From assembly GCF_009792235.1 (NCBI RefSeq), contig NZ_CP046973.1:2418001-2482000 (forward strand): a DNA stretch of 64,000 bases, given 5' to 3'. Origin of the DNA: Microcystis aeruginosa FD4. GTDB lineage: Bacteria > Cyanobacteriota > Cyanobacteriia > Cyanobacteriales > Microcystaceae. Shown in pieces: positions 26,226 through 34,191 of the stretch. The translations under genes were made by a program, and so were the position numbers. How positions within the stretch are numbered: the stretch's first letter is position 1; every line of letters begins with the position of its first letter. The notes below the pieces were generated by a model. That model was not told the origin of the DNA, ran no database searches, and worked only from the letters and a program-made list of their open reading frames with translations.

Positions 26226-26711
26226 TTAAAGCGAAATAAATAGCTTTTCTAGTTTAATAGTTTTTTGAGGATAATCAATGATTACCTTTAATTCTTTGAG
26301 AATGTCCCCTCCTAAAATCCCATCAATATAGTATTTTGAGAATACTCCCGGAAGAGAGCCAAAAAGAACTTCTGTTTCGCTAAACAAAATAGAACCTATT
26401 TCCAGTCTATCAAGCCTAGCAGTCCTATACCAAGAACTACCCGTTACACCACTTCCCCTAGCAGATGATTGAGATGTAGGTAAATCTAGAAAGTCTAATA
26501 AATCTGGATGAAAGACAGTCCCCTGTGACCCCGTATCGAGTAAGACATTAACCGTTCTTCGGTTGTCGTTAAACTCAACAGTGACTGCAATCACCCACAT
26601 AGACAATCTTTCAAGATTGTGGTCTCCCTGAAATGTATGTTCAACGACAATGACGGCCATGTAGAGTAAAGATGATGGAGCAAGGATAAAAGCTGTAGCG
26701 TTGATAGCCAA
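26226..26711 (-). CDS. Retropepsin-like aspartic protease
   Basis: The protein is up to 161 residues. The catalytic motif VNVLLDTGSQGTVFHPDLL holds the D-T-G-S of clan AA single-domain aspartic proteases that work as dimers. The later Y-I-D-GILGGDILKEL is the second conserved hydrophobic-hydrophobic-G element, followed by VIIDYPQKTIKLE. The N-terminus is uncertain: the region before IAVTVEFNDNRRT is not conserved-looking, and Met codons at 26660 and nearby are alternatives. It is the middle gene of a three-gene arm (27117, 26711, 26183). The substrate is unknown. Confidence 0.82.
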   Translation of the reverse strand: MAINATAFILAPSSLLYMAVIVVEHTFQGDHNLERLSMWVIAVTVEFNDNRRTVNVLLDTGSQGTVFHPDLLDFLDLPTSQSSARGSGVTGSSWYRTARLDRLEIGSILFSETEVLFGSLPGVFSKYYIDGILGGDILKELKVIIDYPQKTIKLEKLFISL

Positions 26712-26880
26712 GAGGCTCTTCTAGGTTCTGTGTGATCAGTTTAACTTACCATAGAAGCGATCGATCTTTGTGTCCTTTGTGTCTTTGTGGTTCGTTCCAC
26801 CCCCTCGCTAGGAAGAATGTATCTTATGAATACATTTTACCCACCAAATCCAAGAGAGCCGCCAAGACTCGTTATCAACT

Positions 26881-27117
26881 TTAAGCAACTTTACTTCCGT
26901 CAACAAGACCTGTATAAAACAAATATAAGTCTCCCTTCAGATGTTTAGTCTCTTGTATCAGCTTACTTTTATCATCTGAATACCCAATAACCTTACCTTT
27001 CTCTGGCCAGCCATATTTGTCGCACCCAGTGATCTCTACGACCACCCATTGATCGGGGTAATAGGATGAGACATCGGCTATACTCAAATCTTCTGTTTTG
27101 TGGCTAAGTGTCTTCAT
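26881..27117 (-). CDS. Small hypothetical protein preceding the retropepsin gene
   Basis: A 78-residue protein with a likely beta-rich core (QWVVVEITGCDKYGWPEKGKVIGY) and a C-terminal DLYLFYTGLVDG. Small proteins with a Q-W-V-x-V-E-x-T start and an F-Y-T-G end are, in my recollection, found next to retropepsin-like genes in cyanobacteria, so they may be partners or substrates. No catalytic motif is visible. It starts 66 bases from the nearest palindrome (27183) of the shared divergent promoter region. Confidence 0.6.
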   Translation of the reverse strand: MKTLSHKTEDLSIADVSSYYPDQWVVVEITGCDKYGWPEKGKVIGYSDDKSKLIQETKHLKGDLYLFYTGLVDGSKVA

Positions 27118-27182
27118 GTCCGAGTTTGTGGCTTCTAACAGGCTCCCCTCTAAAATATATCCATTAGAGATAAGAGGTCAAC

Positions 27183-27239
27183 CAACAATTGTTGCAAAGC
27201 TAAACCAACAATTGTTGCTATCATTAAACAATAATTGTT
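27183..27239. promoter_or_regulatory. Triple palindromic operator-like array
   Basis: The perfect palindrome CAACAATTGTTG occurs at 27183-27194 and 27206-27217. A variant (AACAAT-A-ATTGTT) occurs at 27227-27239. Centres are spaced about 21-23 bases apart, close to two helical turns, so bound dimers would sit on one face of the DNA. The array is in the 166-base gap between divergent genes (27117 leftward, 27284 rightward), where it could control both arms. The regulator is unknown. The HTH-like product of 27284 is a candidate. Confidence 0.75.
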
Positions 27240-27283
27240 GGTACTCCATTTCAAAATATGCTAACTAGCTCGAAAGTACAGCC

Positions 27284-27703
27284 ATGAAGATGCTCTCGTC
27301 AACTCTCCCATCACTATGCGATGCCCAAAAGCAGGCAAGAAACTGTGGTTTGGATATACCCAAGCTAGAAGCTTTGTTGAAAAAAATCGAACCCTTATCT
27401 GATAAATATAAGGGGATATTTTATCTGGCGGCTGCAGGACTTTATTCCGCCGATGACTTGGCTAAAATGTTCAATCATAGCCAAAGAAATCTAAACGCGG
27501 ATTTCAACAAAAATCTAGGATCCCATCTTAAGGATTACCTTGAGTTAGATGACAGTGAGCGTCTGGGAATTACCTCTCTAAGAAGAATTCTTTTCAGGAA
27601 CGGTTATTGCGTCATTGAAGATATTTTGACAACTAGATACGCAGAAAATTCGGAATTAGAACGATCTGCCTCATACACAATTAGTACAGAATCAGACCAC
27701 TGA
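27284..27703 (+). CDS. HTH-like small protein of unknown function
   Basis: A 139-residue protein. The middle part (GIFYLAAAGLYSADDLAKMFNHSQRNLNADFNKNLGSHLKDYLEL) reads like a helix-turn-helix of the type that precedes effector domains in cyanobacterial STAND-like signalling proteins (Y-x-x-x-x-I/L-A-x-x-L-x-x-S-x-x-x-L). It is followed by ITSLRRILFRNGY, which resembles the short wing or helix after such HTHs. This is a resemblance, not a database match. It lies 33 bases upstream of the 707-residue protein gene and just after the palindrome array, so it may be the regulator of the locus or an adaptor for the large protein. Confidence 0.55.
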   Translation: MKMLSSTLPSLCDAQKQARNCGLDIPKLEALLKKIEPLSDKYKGIFYLAAAGLYSADDLAKMFNHSQRNLNADFNKNLGSHLKDYLELDDSERLGITSLRRILFRNGYCVIEDILTTRYAENSELERSASYTISTESDH

Positions 27704-27736
27704 AAACTAGCGCATTTTTGAGGAGATTAATTTCAA

Positions 27737-29860
27737 ATGAAAACTGAAAATTTATTGGACGTAACAAAATTGGCCAGTGGCCATCTTGACACAAGTGATG
27801 TATTGGTATTGTTAGCTCAACTAAAAAATGAAAAGGATAGAGATCGCCGGGCGGAGATTATCAGAACAATAGGACAATACTATAATCCTGAATCTCAAGC
27901 AACTCAAATCTCTGAGCTTCAAGTAATAAAAACGCTTTTAGATTTGGGAAATGATGTAGGTTCTGATGATTTTTTTAAATACGAAATTAAGCTTAGTTTG
28001 CATAAAATTTCGTACAAAATTGCTGCTCACTCTGATGTAGATATTGACTTTTTTCTCAAAAATCTAGCAATATTTCAATCCCAAGATAACAATTCTCAAG
28101 CTCCAAAAGTATTAATTGATGCTGATCTGATTGAAGAGTTTTTATTACGAAATCAGACGACTCTTAACAGGGAAGCTACTAGGGTTATGGGACTTGTTTT
28201 AGAGGGAAAAATTAATCCTTACATCGGCGAAATAGGATTAATCAAAATTTGGCATAATATCAAAAATCTGAAATCTCAAGAATATGCCAATCGTTCGATC
28301 ATTGAACTTCTGAGTAAGATTAACGTCGGCCAAGTTAACTTGAAAGACATTGACCTAGAAAAATATCCCAACGTTAACTTAAAAACGGCAATTCAAGTTG
28401 AGATTGCCAGAAAGTATAGCCTAGCAGGTATTATCACCATCAGAGATCGAGAATTCATTGCCAGTGGATATCCTTTTGTGGGTTCCCCTTCCTTATTCTT
28501 ACAGTTTTTAGGGGAAGATACCTCGCCGGCATCTATCGAAAGAACTCTCAAAAATCTCGGTAAAGCGGCAATGGAAAATGAACAAGTAAAACTCAATCGG
28601 CTTTTAGAGAATGAATTTCAACAAAACTTATTCTTTGAAGATAATCTCGTTCTCTTTCAAGGCTGGAAAATTGAGAACTTTGAAATTCTCTATGCTAACA
28701 ACAATTTAACTTCTGCGACAGTTATCCTATGTAATACAAAAACCCAAGAGCGTTACACTGAATCGGCCTTTAAAAAAGGTTCAGTAGATGCACTTTGTAC
28801 TGCTTTTGATGAGGCTCTAGCTCATTTAGTTGAAATTAAACATCACCTTAAATCTATCTATGTGGCTAACTTGACACCGGGTAAACAAGGAGCCACAACT
28901 GTCAAGGCGGTGGTTGAGTATGATGGTAAAGAAGTGATTACTATCCACACCCATGAAAATATTCTCAAGGCTTATTTTTTCGCCTACGTCAAAGCGATGA
29001 TTGCCGTTTATGCACCCGATGAATATCACCCCGATATTGATAGCACAAAAGAATTGACATATTTGTACAAAATTGGCGAACGAGATTTTCGGGGACTGAA
29101 TTTCAGCCAAGTCAATTTAATGGATGGTGAGGCCAATCTTTCCGATGCAAAATTGATGGGATGTAACTTCAGTCAGGCTAATCTTTCGATGGTTAATTTA
29201 ACTAATGCTGATTTAACAGGAGCCGATTTAAGTCATGCCAATTTGACCGATGTTAAATTAGATGAAAATAATCTAACCCTCCTTGATGGCACAATTTTGA
29301 CTAACACAATTATGCCTGAAATTAACATTGAAATTAGCGGCGAATCCCGTTTAGAAAAGGTTGCTCAACTACTCAAACACATTGATCCTCAAAGTGAATC
29401 TCGAATCTTGGCTATTCACTCCATGACAGATTCCATCTGGTGGGATAATCCTCTTGGTCAAAAATTCTGGGAAGTTAACAAAGAACTAATAAAAAGGGAG
29501 ATTTCTATTCAACGAGTCTTTATTCTTCCTGAAGTTCCGACTCAAAAGCATTTACAAGTGATTCAGGAACAACTTAACTCTGGCATAAAAGTTGCTTGTA
29601 TTTGTCATGAAAAAGCTAAAGATATTCAAGAATATTATTGGCATAATACCAACCTATTGATTAGCGAAAACTTATCTGTGCCAAGAAATTCTTTTACAGC
29701 GAGAAGAATTATGAATGGTCAAACAGAATCAGGTTATATTTCCTATCAAACAAGAGTTGTAGAGACAGATAAAAGTCTCTTTAACGCTCTATGGGAAAAA
29801 TCCGAAAAACTCCCAACTCAAGCTAATCTTCAGGAACAATTAGCAAACCTGAATACCTGA
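27737..29860 (+). CDS. Multidomain protein: LeuA-regulatory-like domain, pentapeptide repeats, PLD-like C-terminus
   Basis: The protein is 707 residues. Residues 1-300 are mostly helical and unassigned. Residues 305-425 resemble the allosteric (dimerisation) domain of 2-isopropylmalate synthase: YTESAFKKGSVDALCTAFDEAL, then LTPGKQGATTVKAVVEYDG, then ENILKAYFFAYVKAM follow its G-x-G-x-V-D-A / T-x-G-x-x-A / A-K-A-Y order. Residues 449-515 are pentapeptide repeats (FRGLN, FSQVN, ANLSD, ANLSM, ADLTG, ADLSH, ANLTD). Residues 553-693 resemble a PLD-like non-catalytic domain (SIWWDNPLG, VNKELIKREISIQRVFIL, LNSGIKVACIC). No isopropylmalate synthase barrel is present. It may be a ligand-sensing effector. 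Function unknown. Confidence 0.7.
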   Translation: MKTENLLDVTKLASGHLDTSDVLVLLAQLKNEKDRDRRAEIIRTIGQYYNPESQATQISELQVIKTLLDLGNDVGSDDFFKYEIKLSLHKISYKIAAHSDVDIDFFLKNLAIFQSQDNNSQAPKVLIDADLIEEFLLRNQTTLNREATRVMGLVLEGKINPYIGEIGLIKIWHNIKNLKSQEYANRSIIELLSKINVGQVNLKDIDLEKYPNVNLKTAIQVEIARKYSLAGIITIRDREFIASGYPFVGSPSLFLQFLGEDTSPASIERTLKNLGKAAMENEQVKLNRLLENEFQQNLFFEDNLVLFQGWKIENFEILYANNNLTSATVILCNTKTQERYTESAFKKGSVDALCTAFDEALAHLVEIKHHLKSIYVANLTPGKQGATTVKAVVEYDGKEVITIHTHENILKAYFFAYVKAMIAVYAPDEYHPDIDSTKELTYLYKIGERDFRGLNFSQVNLMDGEANLSDAKLMGCNFSQANLSMVNLTNADLTGADLSHANLTDVKLDENNLTLLDGTILTNTIMPEINIEISGESRLEKVAQLLKHIDPQSESRILAIHSMTDSIWWDNPLGQKFWEVNKELIKREISIQRVFILPEVPTQKHLQVIQEQLNSGIKVACICHEKAKDIQEYYWHNTNLLISENLSVPRNSFTARRIMNGQTESGYISYQTRVVETDKSLFNALWEKSEKLPTQANLQEQLANLNT

Positions 29861-29863
29861 CAG

Positions 29864-30045
29864 GGTAAGCGCATCTTAACAATACTTGACAAAATGAACT
29901 TTATCTCGGTTGTCAACCGCGTTTGAGATGCGCTCACTCTACCGACGCGGTATGGCACAAAAAAGCAAAAGGACGGCTATGGATAATAACTAGATGATTG
30001 CTATGCTGAGACCCTTTTGTTAGTCCTAATTGAGATGCTCTTACC
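29864..30045. mobile_element. Putative MITE-like repeat with GGTAAG-GCATCT ends
   Basis: GGTAAGCGCATCTTAA at 29864-29879 is inverted, with two mismatches, at 30030-30045. An internal GTTTGAGATGCGCTCAC at 29921-29937 is a further inverted copy, so a shorter nested element of about 74 bases is also possible. The segment fills the gap between the 707-residue gene and the Uma2 gene. No coding potential is visible. Confidence 0.5.
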
Positions 30046-30107
30046 CCACCACAATCCCTAAAAAATAACCATAAAATTAATTAATAGAATATCGGAGAAA
30101 GACAAAC

Positions 30108-30719
30108 ATGATTATCGCTCAAGAAAAACCGACTATTGCGACAGTCACCAAAAACCCTGTCACTTTGGAAGCATATCGGGCGATCGCTGAAACTGCTCAG
30201 GAACGTTATGAATATTGCCATGGAGAAATGATTCTTATGCCTGGAGGAACCGCGACCCACAGCGCAATCGCGATCAACATCTCGGGTTATTTGGGATTTT
30301 TATTGAGAGATAGGGATTTTCGTCTGTATAACAGCGATCTGCGGGTGTGGATTCCTGAATATCATTGTGGAACCTATACCGATCTCATGGTCGTTAACCA
30401 TGAACCGGAATTTAACGGCGATCGCAAAGACGAAATTCTTAATCCTTTATTTATTGTAGAGGTGCTTTCCCCCGCCACGGAAGCCTATGATCGAGGTGAT
30501 AAATTTAGAAAATATCGTTCCCTGCCAAGTTTTTGTGAATATCTGCTCGTTAGTCAAACTGAACCCTACGTTGAGCAATATTTCAGACTCGAACAGAGCG
30601 ATCGCTGGCAATTACAAACCTACGATCAACTTAGTCAAATAATCCCTCTGGAGAGTTTAAACCTTGAACTTCCCTTGCTAGAAATTTATCGTCGCATTAG
30701 TTTTGCGGCAGCTCCATAA
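30108..30719 (+). CDS. Uma2 family putative endonuclease
   Basis: A 203-residue protein of the Uma2 (DUF820) family, greatly expanded in cyanobacteria and structurally related to restriction endonucleases. Seen segments are YEYCHGEMILMPGGTATHSAIAINI near residue 40, SDLRVWIPEYHCGTYTDLMVV with the conserved Asp, and PLFIVEVLSPATEAYDRGDKFRKYRSLPSFCEYLLVS, whose E-V-L-S-P is the family (D/E)xK-like site. Its biological role is not established. Copies often lie near mobile elements, and here the next gene region is repetitive with an IS200/IS605 element beyond. Confidence 0.93.
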   Translation: MIIAQEKPTIATVTKNPVTLEAYRAIAETAQERYEYCHGEMILMPGGTATHSAIAINISGYLGFLLRDRDFRLYNSDLRVWIPEYHCGTYTDLMVVNHEPEFNGDRKDEILNPLFIVEVLSPATEAYDRGDKFRKYRSLPSFCEYLLVSQTEPYVEQYFRLEQSDRWQLQTYDQLSQIIPLESLNLELPLLEIYRRISFAAAP

Positions 30720-30747
30720 AACCGCCATCGACAAAGAAGCGCTACAT

Positions 30748-31050
30748 TTATTGGGGATGGTTAGGCAGAGAATGATATTGAAAAATGCCAAATATACTGC
30801 CGACACTGCCAATACTGAGAATACTGCCGACACTGCCAATACTGAGAATACTGCCAACACTACCAATACTGAGCATACTGCCGATACTAACCAGACTTAA
30901 AATGCTGCTGGCACTAGCGAGACTTAAAATACTGCCAGCACTGCCTAAACTCAAGATACAGCGATAACTAGCTTTGCTCAGATAATTAAGACCAGAAATC
31001 ATTTTAAATCGGGGAAAGATTGGGGAATAGTTAGGGAAGTATTTTGCCAA
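30748..31050 (-). CDS. Tripeptide-repeat ORF (GS-V/I and LSI units)
   Basis: A 100-residue ORF whose middle is built from nine-base repeats. On the minus strand these read as G-S-V, G-S-I and L-S-I triplets in nine-residue periods (about residues 32-86). Regular GSx/LSx triplets are known in some bacterial proteins with possible beta-solenoid or membrane-associated folds. The plus strand is also open (T-A-D/T-E-N repeats), so the coding strand is a guess. Adjacent IS605 sequence may have truncated the start. Low confidence as a gene. The repeat itself (about 30784-30955) is certain. Confidence 0.35.
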   Translation of the reverse strand: MAKYFPNYSPIFPRFKMISGLNYLSKASYRCILSLGSAGSILSLASASSILSLVSIGSMLSIGSVGSILSIGSVGSILSIGSVGSIFGIFQYHSLPNHPQ

Positions 31051-31054
31051 ACCT

Positions 31055-32385
31055 GTTTTGACACTCCCCGCTCTAAAGAGACGGGGATTCTTGGTTCACA
31101 GAGATTACTTGCTTAGACAGAATTGCTTCTGAAAAAGTAGAGGTATTCTCTCCCCAAGCGTTTATCGGAATCTAGCCCGAAAGTTCCCGTATGTCCTACG
31201 GTACTTAACCCTTTTTTAAGGATATTAATAGCGGCGTTTTCATCCCTATCTAAAACACACCCACACTTGCACTGATGGGTTCTAGTCGATAAAGATTTTT
31301 TGACAGTTTCACCACAGTTTGAACAGTTTTGGCTTGTATAATTCGGTGCGACAGCAATCGTTATCTTGCCGAATTTAACCCCAAAATACTCTATCCATTC
31401 CCGAAACTGATACCAGGCCGCATCATTTATCGATTTAGCTAGACAATGATTCTTGACTAAGTTCTTAACTCTTAAATCCTCATAGGCTATCACATCGCTA
31501 GAGTGAACTACGCACCTTGCTAACTTCACAGCAAAGTCTTTACGTTGCCTACTTACTTTAAGGTGAGCTTTAGCTAATCTTTGTCTAGCTTTTTGACGAT
31601 TTTTGCCACCTTTTTTCTTCTTAGATAATCGCCTTTGAAGTCGTTTTAATCGTTTCTCGGACTTTCTCAAGAATTGAGGATTATCAACCTTGTTGCCATT
31701 GTGATCTGTATAGAAAGAAGCCAAACCTACATCTAAGCCAATACACTTACCTGATGGTTTAACATCTTCTTTAACGTCACAAGAAAGGACAAATTGACAA
31801 TAATAACCGTCCGCTCTCCGAATCAACCTAACCCGTTTAATATCGGATTCTTGAAAGTACCCTAAATCCCAAGTTCCTACCAACTTAAGAACACCAATGT
31901 TTTTCTTGTCAGTGAACTTAACAGTTTTCGGGCTAAGAAGCTTCCATCCTGATTGTTTGTATTCAACAGAGCGAGATTTTTTAAATTGAGGATACCCCTT
32001 TTTGCCTGATACCTTGCGTTTACAGTTGTCGTAAAAACGACTAATTGAACTCCAAGCACGTTCAGCACTTGCCTGTCTAGCAGTTGAATTAAGTTCATCG
32101 GCAAATTTAAAGTCCTGAGCTAATTCTTTAGAATATCGGTATAAATCGTTCTTATCCGTACCTTTTGTATCCATCCATAACCTGACACATTTGTTACGGA
32201 TGAATTGAGCAGTACGAATAGCATCGTCTATCGCTTGATACTGTTGAGTTTTAGCTTTAACTTTAAACTCTAAGACAAACATTTTACGCAGGGGGTACTT
32301 AGATAAAATCAGTATAACACAATAAAAGTTAAGTTAACAAGATATAGTTTAAAAAGCCGTCCTAAAAGGACGGGGCTTTAACCCA
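31055..32385 (-). mobile_element. IS200/IS605-family element carrying only tnpB
   Basis: The element carries a single tnpB gene. On the 3' side of tnpB lies a right-end hairpin, CCCCG-loop-CGGGG at 31066-31086, with AGTGTCAAAAC beyond on the minus strand. On the 5' side, a left-end hairpin is at about 32352-32382 (AAAGCCGTCC...GGACGGGGCTTT). Both are the usual subterminal imperfect hairpins of IS605-type elements, which move as single strands. No tnpA is present, so it would need a transposase from elsewhere. In related elements the tnpB 3' end and the right end are transcribed as an omega RNA guide, which probably also applies here. Confidence 0.8.
31113..32282 (-). CDS. tnpB: TnpB-type RNA-guided endonuclease (IS200/IS605 OrfB)
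   Basis: At 389 residues this is a full-length OrfB. The RuvC-like sites are all present: GLDVGLASFYTD (Asp, RuvC I), AYEDLRVKNL (Glu, RuvC II) and CVLDRDENAAINIL (Asp, RuvC III). Between them is a four-Cys zinc finger (CSNCGETV...HQCKCGC). The N-terminal MFVLEFKVKAKTQQ and RNKCVRLW segments are typical. TnpB proteins are RNA-guided nucleases that cut the donor site left after transposition and are the ancestors of Cas12. With an intact catalytic set it is probably active if transcribed with its guide. Confidence 0.92.
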   Translation of the reverse strand: MFVLEFKVKAKTQQYQAIDDAIRTAQFIRNKCVRLWMDTKGTDKNDLYRYSKELAQDFKFADELNSTARQASAERAWSSISRFYDNCKRKVSGKKGYPQFKKSRSVEYKQSGWKLLSPKTVKFTDKKNIGVLKLVGTWDLGYFQESDIKRVRLIRRADGYYCQFVLSCDVKEDVKPSGKCIGLDVGLASFYTDHNGNKVDNPQFLRKSEKRLKRLQRRLSKKKKGGKNRQKARQRLAKAHLKVSRQRKDFAVKLARCVVHSSDVIAYEDLRVKNLVKNHCLAKSINDAAWYQFREWIEYFGVKFGKITIAVAPNYTSQNCSNCGETVKKSLSTRTHQCKCGCVLDRDENAAINILKKGLSTVGHTGTFGLDSDKRLGREYLYFFRSNSV

Positions 32386-34041
32386 AAATTTCGGTAAACG
32401 CATAGCCGGCATAGTTAGATACAGAATATCACCTTGATCGAGAGTGATTTCCAGTAATTGCCAACCGTGGATAGTTTGACCTTGTTTTTCTAGGTAAAGT
32501 GGCACAAAATCCGCATTCATCGCCGCTTCCTTGACAATTTGACCCATAAAAGGATGATTCGGTGTGATTAATGTAGCCAAAGCAACCCAGAGGAGATCAT
32601 CGGTCATGCCATTACCGAGAATTCTACCGCCCAAAGCGGCCGCGGCGAAGGAATAGGTAGCCAAATCCCGGGGACATAATACCGTATCAAAATCAAAAAC
32701 TTCTTGAATCGATCGCCCGAATTGTTCCTGAGAGCAGCGTAAAACTAGATTAATTTTAGGAGCGATCGCTTTAGCAGTGAGAGCAATCTCCACATTAATC
32801 ATATCCTCGTAAGTAACCACGATCAAAGATTCAGCGTTATTAATATTAGCCGTTTCTAGGGTAGCCACTAGACGCGCATCCTCGATGATGACGGGGATTC
32901 CCCAGGAGCGCACGGAATGCAAAAATCGATTATTTGGGTCCGATTCGATCACCACCACTTCACAGCCTTGCTCGTGCAATTGTCGCACGATCCGGGTGCC
33001 GATACCTCCTAAACCAGAGATAATGTGATGATTGCGGACGGGAATGCGGGTAGCATCCCAAAACTGTTTAAAGCGACTACCGAGGATAAAATCGTTGAGG
33101 AGAGCATAACAGATACCGATAACCCCTGCACCGACAATCATCATGACCACGGTAAAAATTTTGATACTATCGGGGGTAGATTCGGCCACTTTTTCGTTAC
33201 CTCCGGCACCGGTAATCATCCCGACGGAGAAATAGAGGGAATCGACGAGGGAAATTTTTTGATTAACGCTGAGATAGGTAACGGTAGCAAGGGAAATCAT
33301 CCCCAAAAGGGAAAGGGTGACAAGAATTACCGGTTGGACATAGTGCTGATAGGGACGCAGATTGAGCAGATTTCTCAGCCACTTTTGCAGTTTAAAACGC
33401 TGTTTTGCCCTAATTGTCGGTTTATTGCCGATAATGAGATGATCGCCAGTTCCGAGTTTTTTGCCTAAAAGAACTGCTGAAACCAGATCGATTTCGTCGT
33501 GAGCGGGGAGATAATAGATTAACATCCGGGCCGGATCGTCCCAAAGTTCGTAGAGGGGTAATCCCCACCAAGGATGATTTTCTTCGATAATTATCTCTTG
33601 AATTGGCCAAAGGCGATCGAATAGCTGTAATTGACCGATAGCTTTATTACCAAGGGCAGCAAAGGAAAAGATCGGAGCTGCTAGGGAAGCAACACTCATG
33701 CTAACGTGAGCAGGTAGGGTTTGATCGAGTCTTTCTCCCAAAGTTTCGTTAAATAGTCGGTTAACTATCCGAATTTTCGGGTTAATTATCCTTGAGCGGG
33801 TGAGAATTTCCAGATTGAGTGCGTCGTTATCAATGGCCAAAACTAGGGTTTCTGCATCTGGAAGGCCAGCTTGCAGGAGAGTTTTAGGAGAGCAGGGATC
33901 GCCGATGATAATATCAGACTGGTATTCGCAGACCATTTGGCGATCGCTAATCGCTACTACTGCCGCGGATTGTTGTTTGAGTAAACAAAAGATTTTATAA
34001 CCCGTGCGACCTAATCCACAGACGATGATTTGCGGTTTCAT
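32362..34041 (-). CDS. RCK-pore-RCK potassium-channel/TrkA-like protein
   Basis: The 559-residue protein has an N-terminal NAD-binding RCK domain (VCGLGRTGYKIF). Two transmembrane helices follow (about 236-258 and 288-312) with a pore segment SLYFSVGMITGAGGNEK between them. A second RCK domain follows (GLGGIGTRIVRQLHEQG), then a TrkA_C-like end. It probably gates cation flux by nucleotide binding. The filter-like T-G-A-G-G-N departs from canonical T-V-G-Y-G-D, so K+ selectivity is uncertain. The last residues (VKAPSF and stop) are encoded by the left end of the neighbouring IS605 element, so the native C-terminus is altered. Confidence 0.8.
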   Translation of the reverse strand: MKPQIIVCGLGRTGYKIFCLLKQQSAAVVAISDRQMVCEYQSDIIIGDPCSPKTLLQAGLPDAETLVLAIDNDALNLEILTRSRIINPKIRIVNRLFNETLGERLDQTLPAHVSMSVASLAAPIFSFAALGNKAIGQLQLFDRLWPIQEIIIEENHPWWGLPLYELWDDPARMLIYYLPAHDEIDLVSAVLLGKKLGTGDHLIIGNKPTIRAKQRFKLQKWLRNLLNLRPYQHYVQPVILVTLSLLGMISLATVTYLSVNQKISLVDSLYFSVGMITGAGGNEKVAESTPDSIKIFTVVMMIVGAGVIGICYALLNDFILGSRFKQFWDATRIPVRNHHIISGLGGIGTRIVRQLHEQGCEVVVIESDPNNRFLHSVRSWGIPVIIEDARLVATLETANINNAESLIVVTYEDMINVEIALTAKAIAPKINLVLRCSQEQFGRSIQEVFDFDTVLCPRDLATYSFAAAALGGRILGNGMTDDLLWVALATLITPNHPFMGQIVKEAAMNADFVPLYLEKQGQTIHGWQLLEITLDQGDILYLTMPAMRLPKFWVKAPSF

Positions 34042-34191
34042 TCGTCGAGCGCGTTTTTTGCTGATTAACCTTTCATTTCTAGCGCAAAAACTAGGAAAAA
34101 TCTGTAACTAAAGCTGCAATATTGCCAATTTTTCCAATCAGGCTTTTAAAATGATAAAATAACCATCATCATCGATTTAATTACTTAGGTC

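Noticed and set aside
27177..27245. Possible CRISPR-like array (three similar units)
   Set aside because: Units are short palindromes with about 10-base gaps, not repeats with 30-40 base spacers; operator sites fit better.
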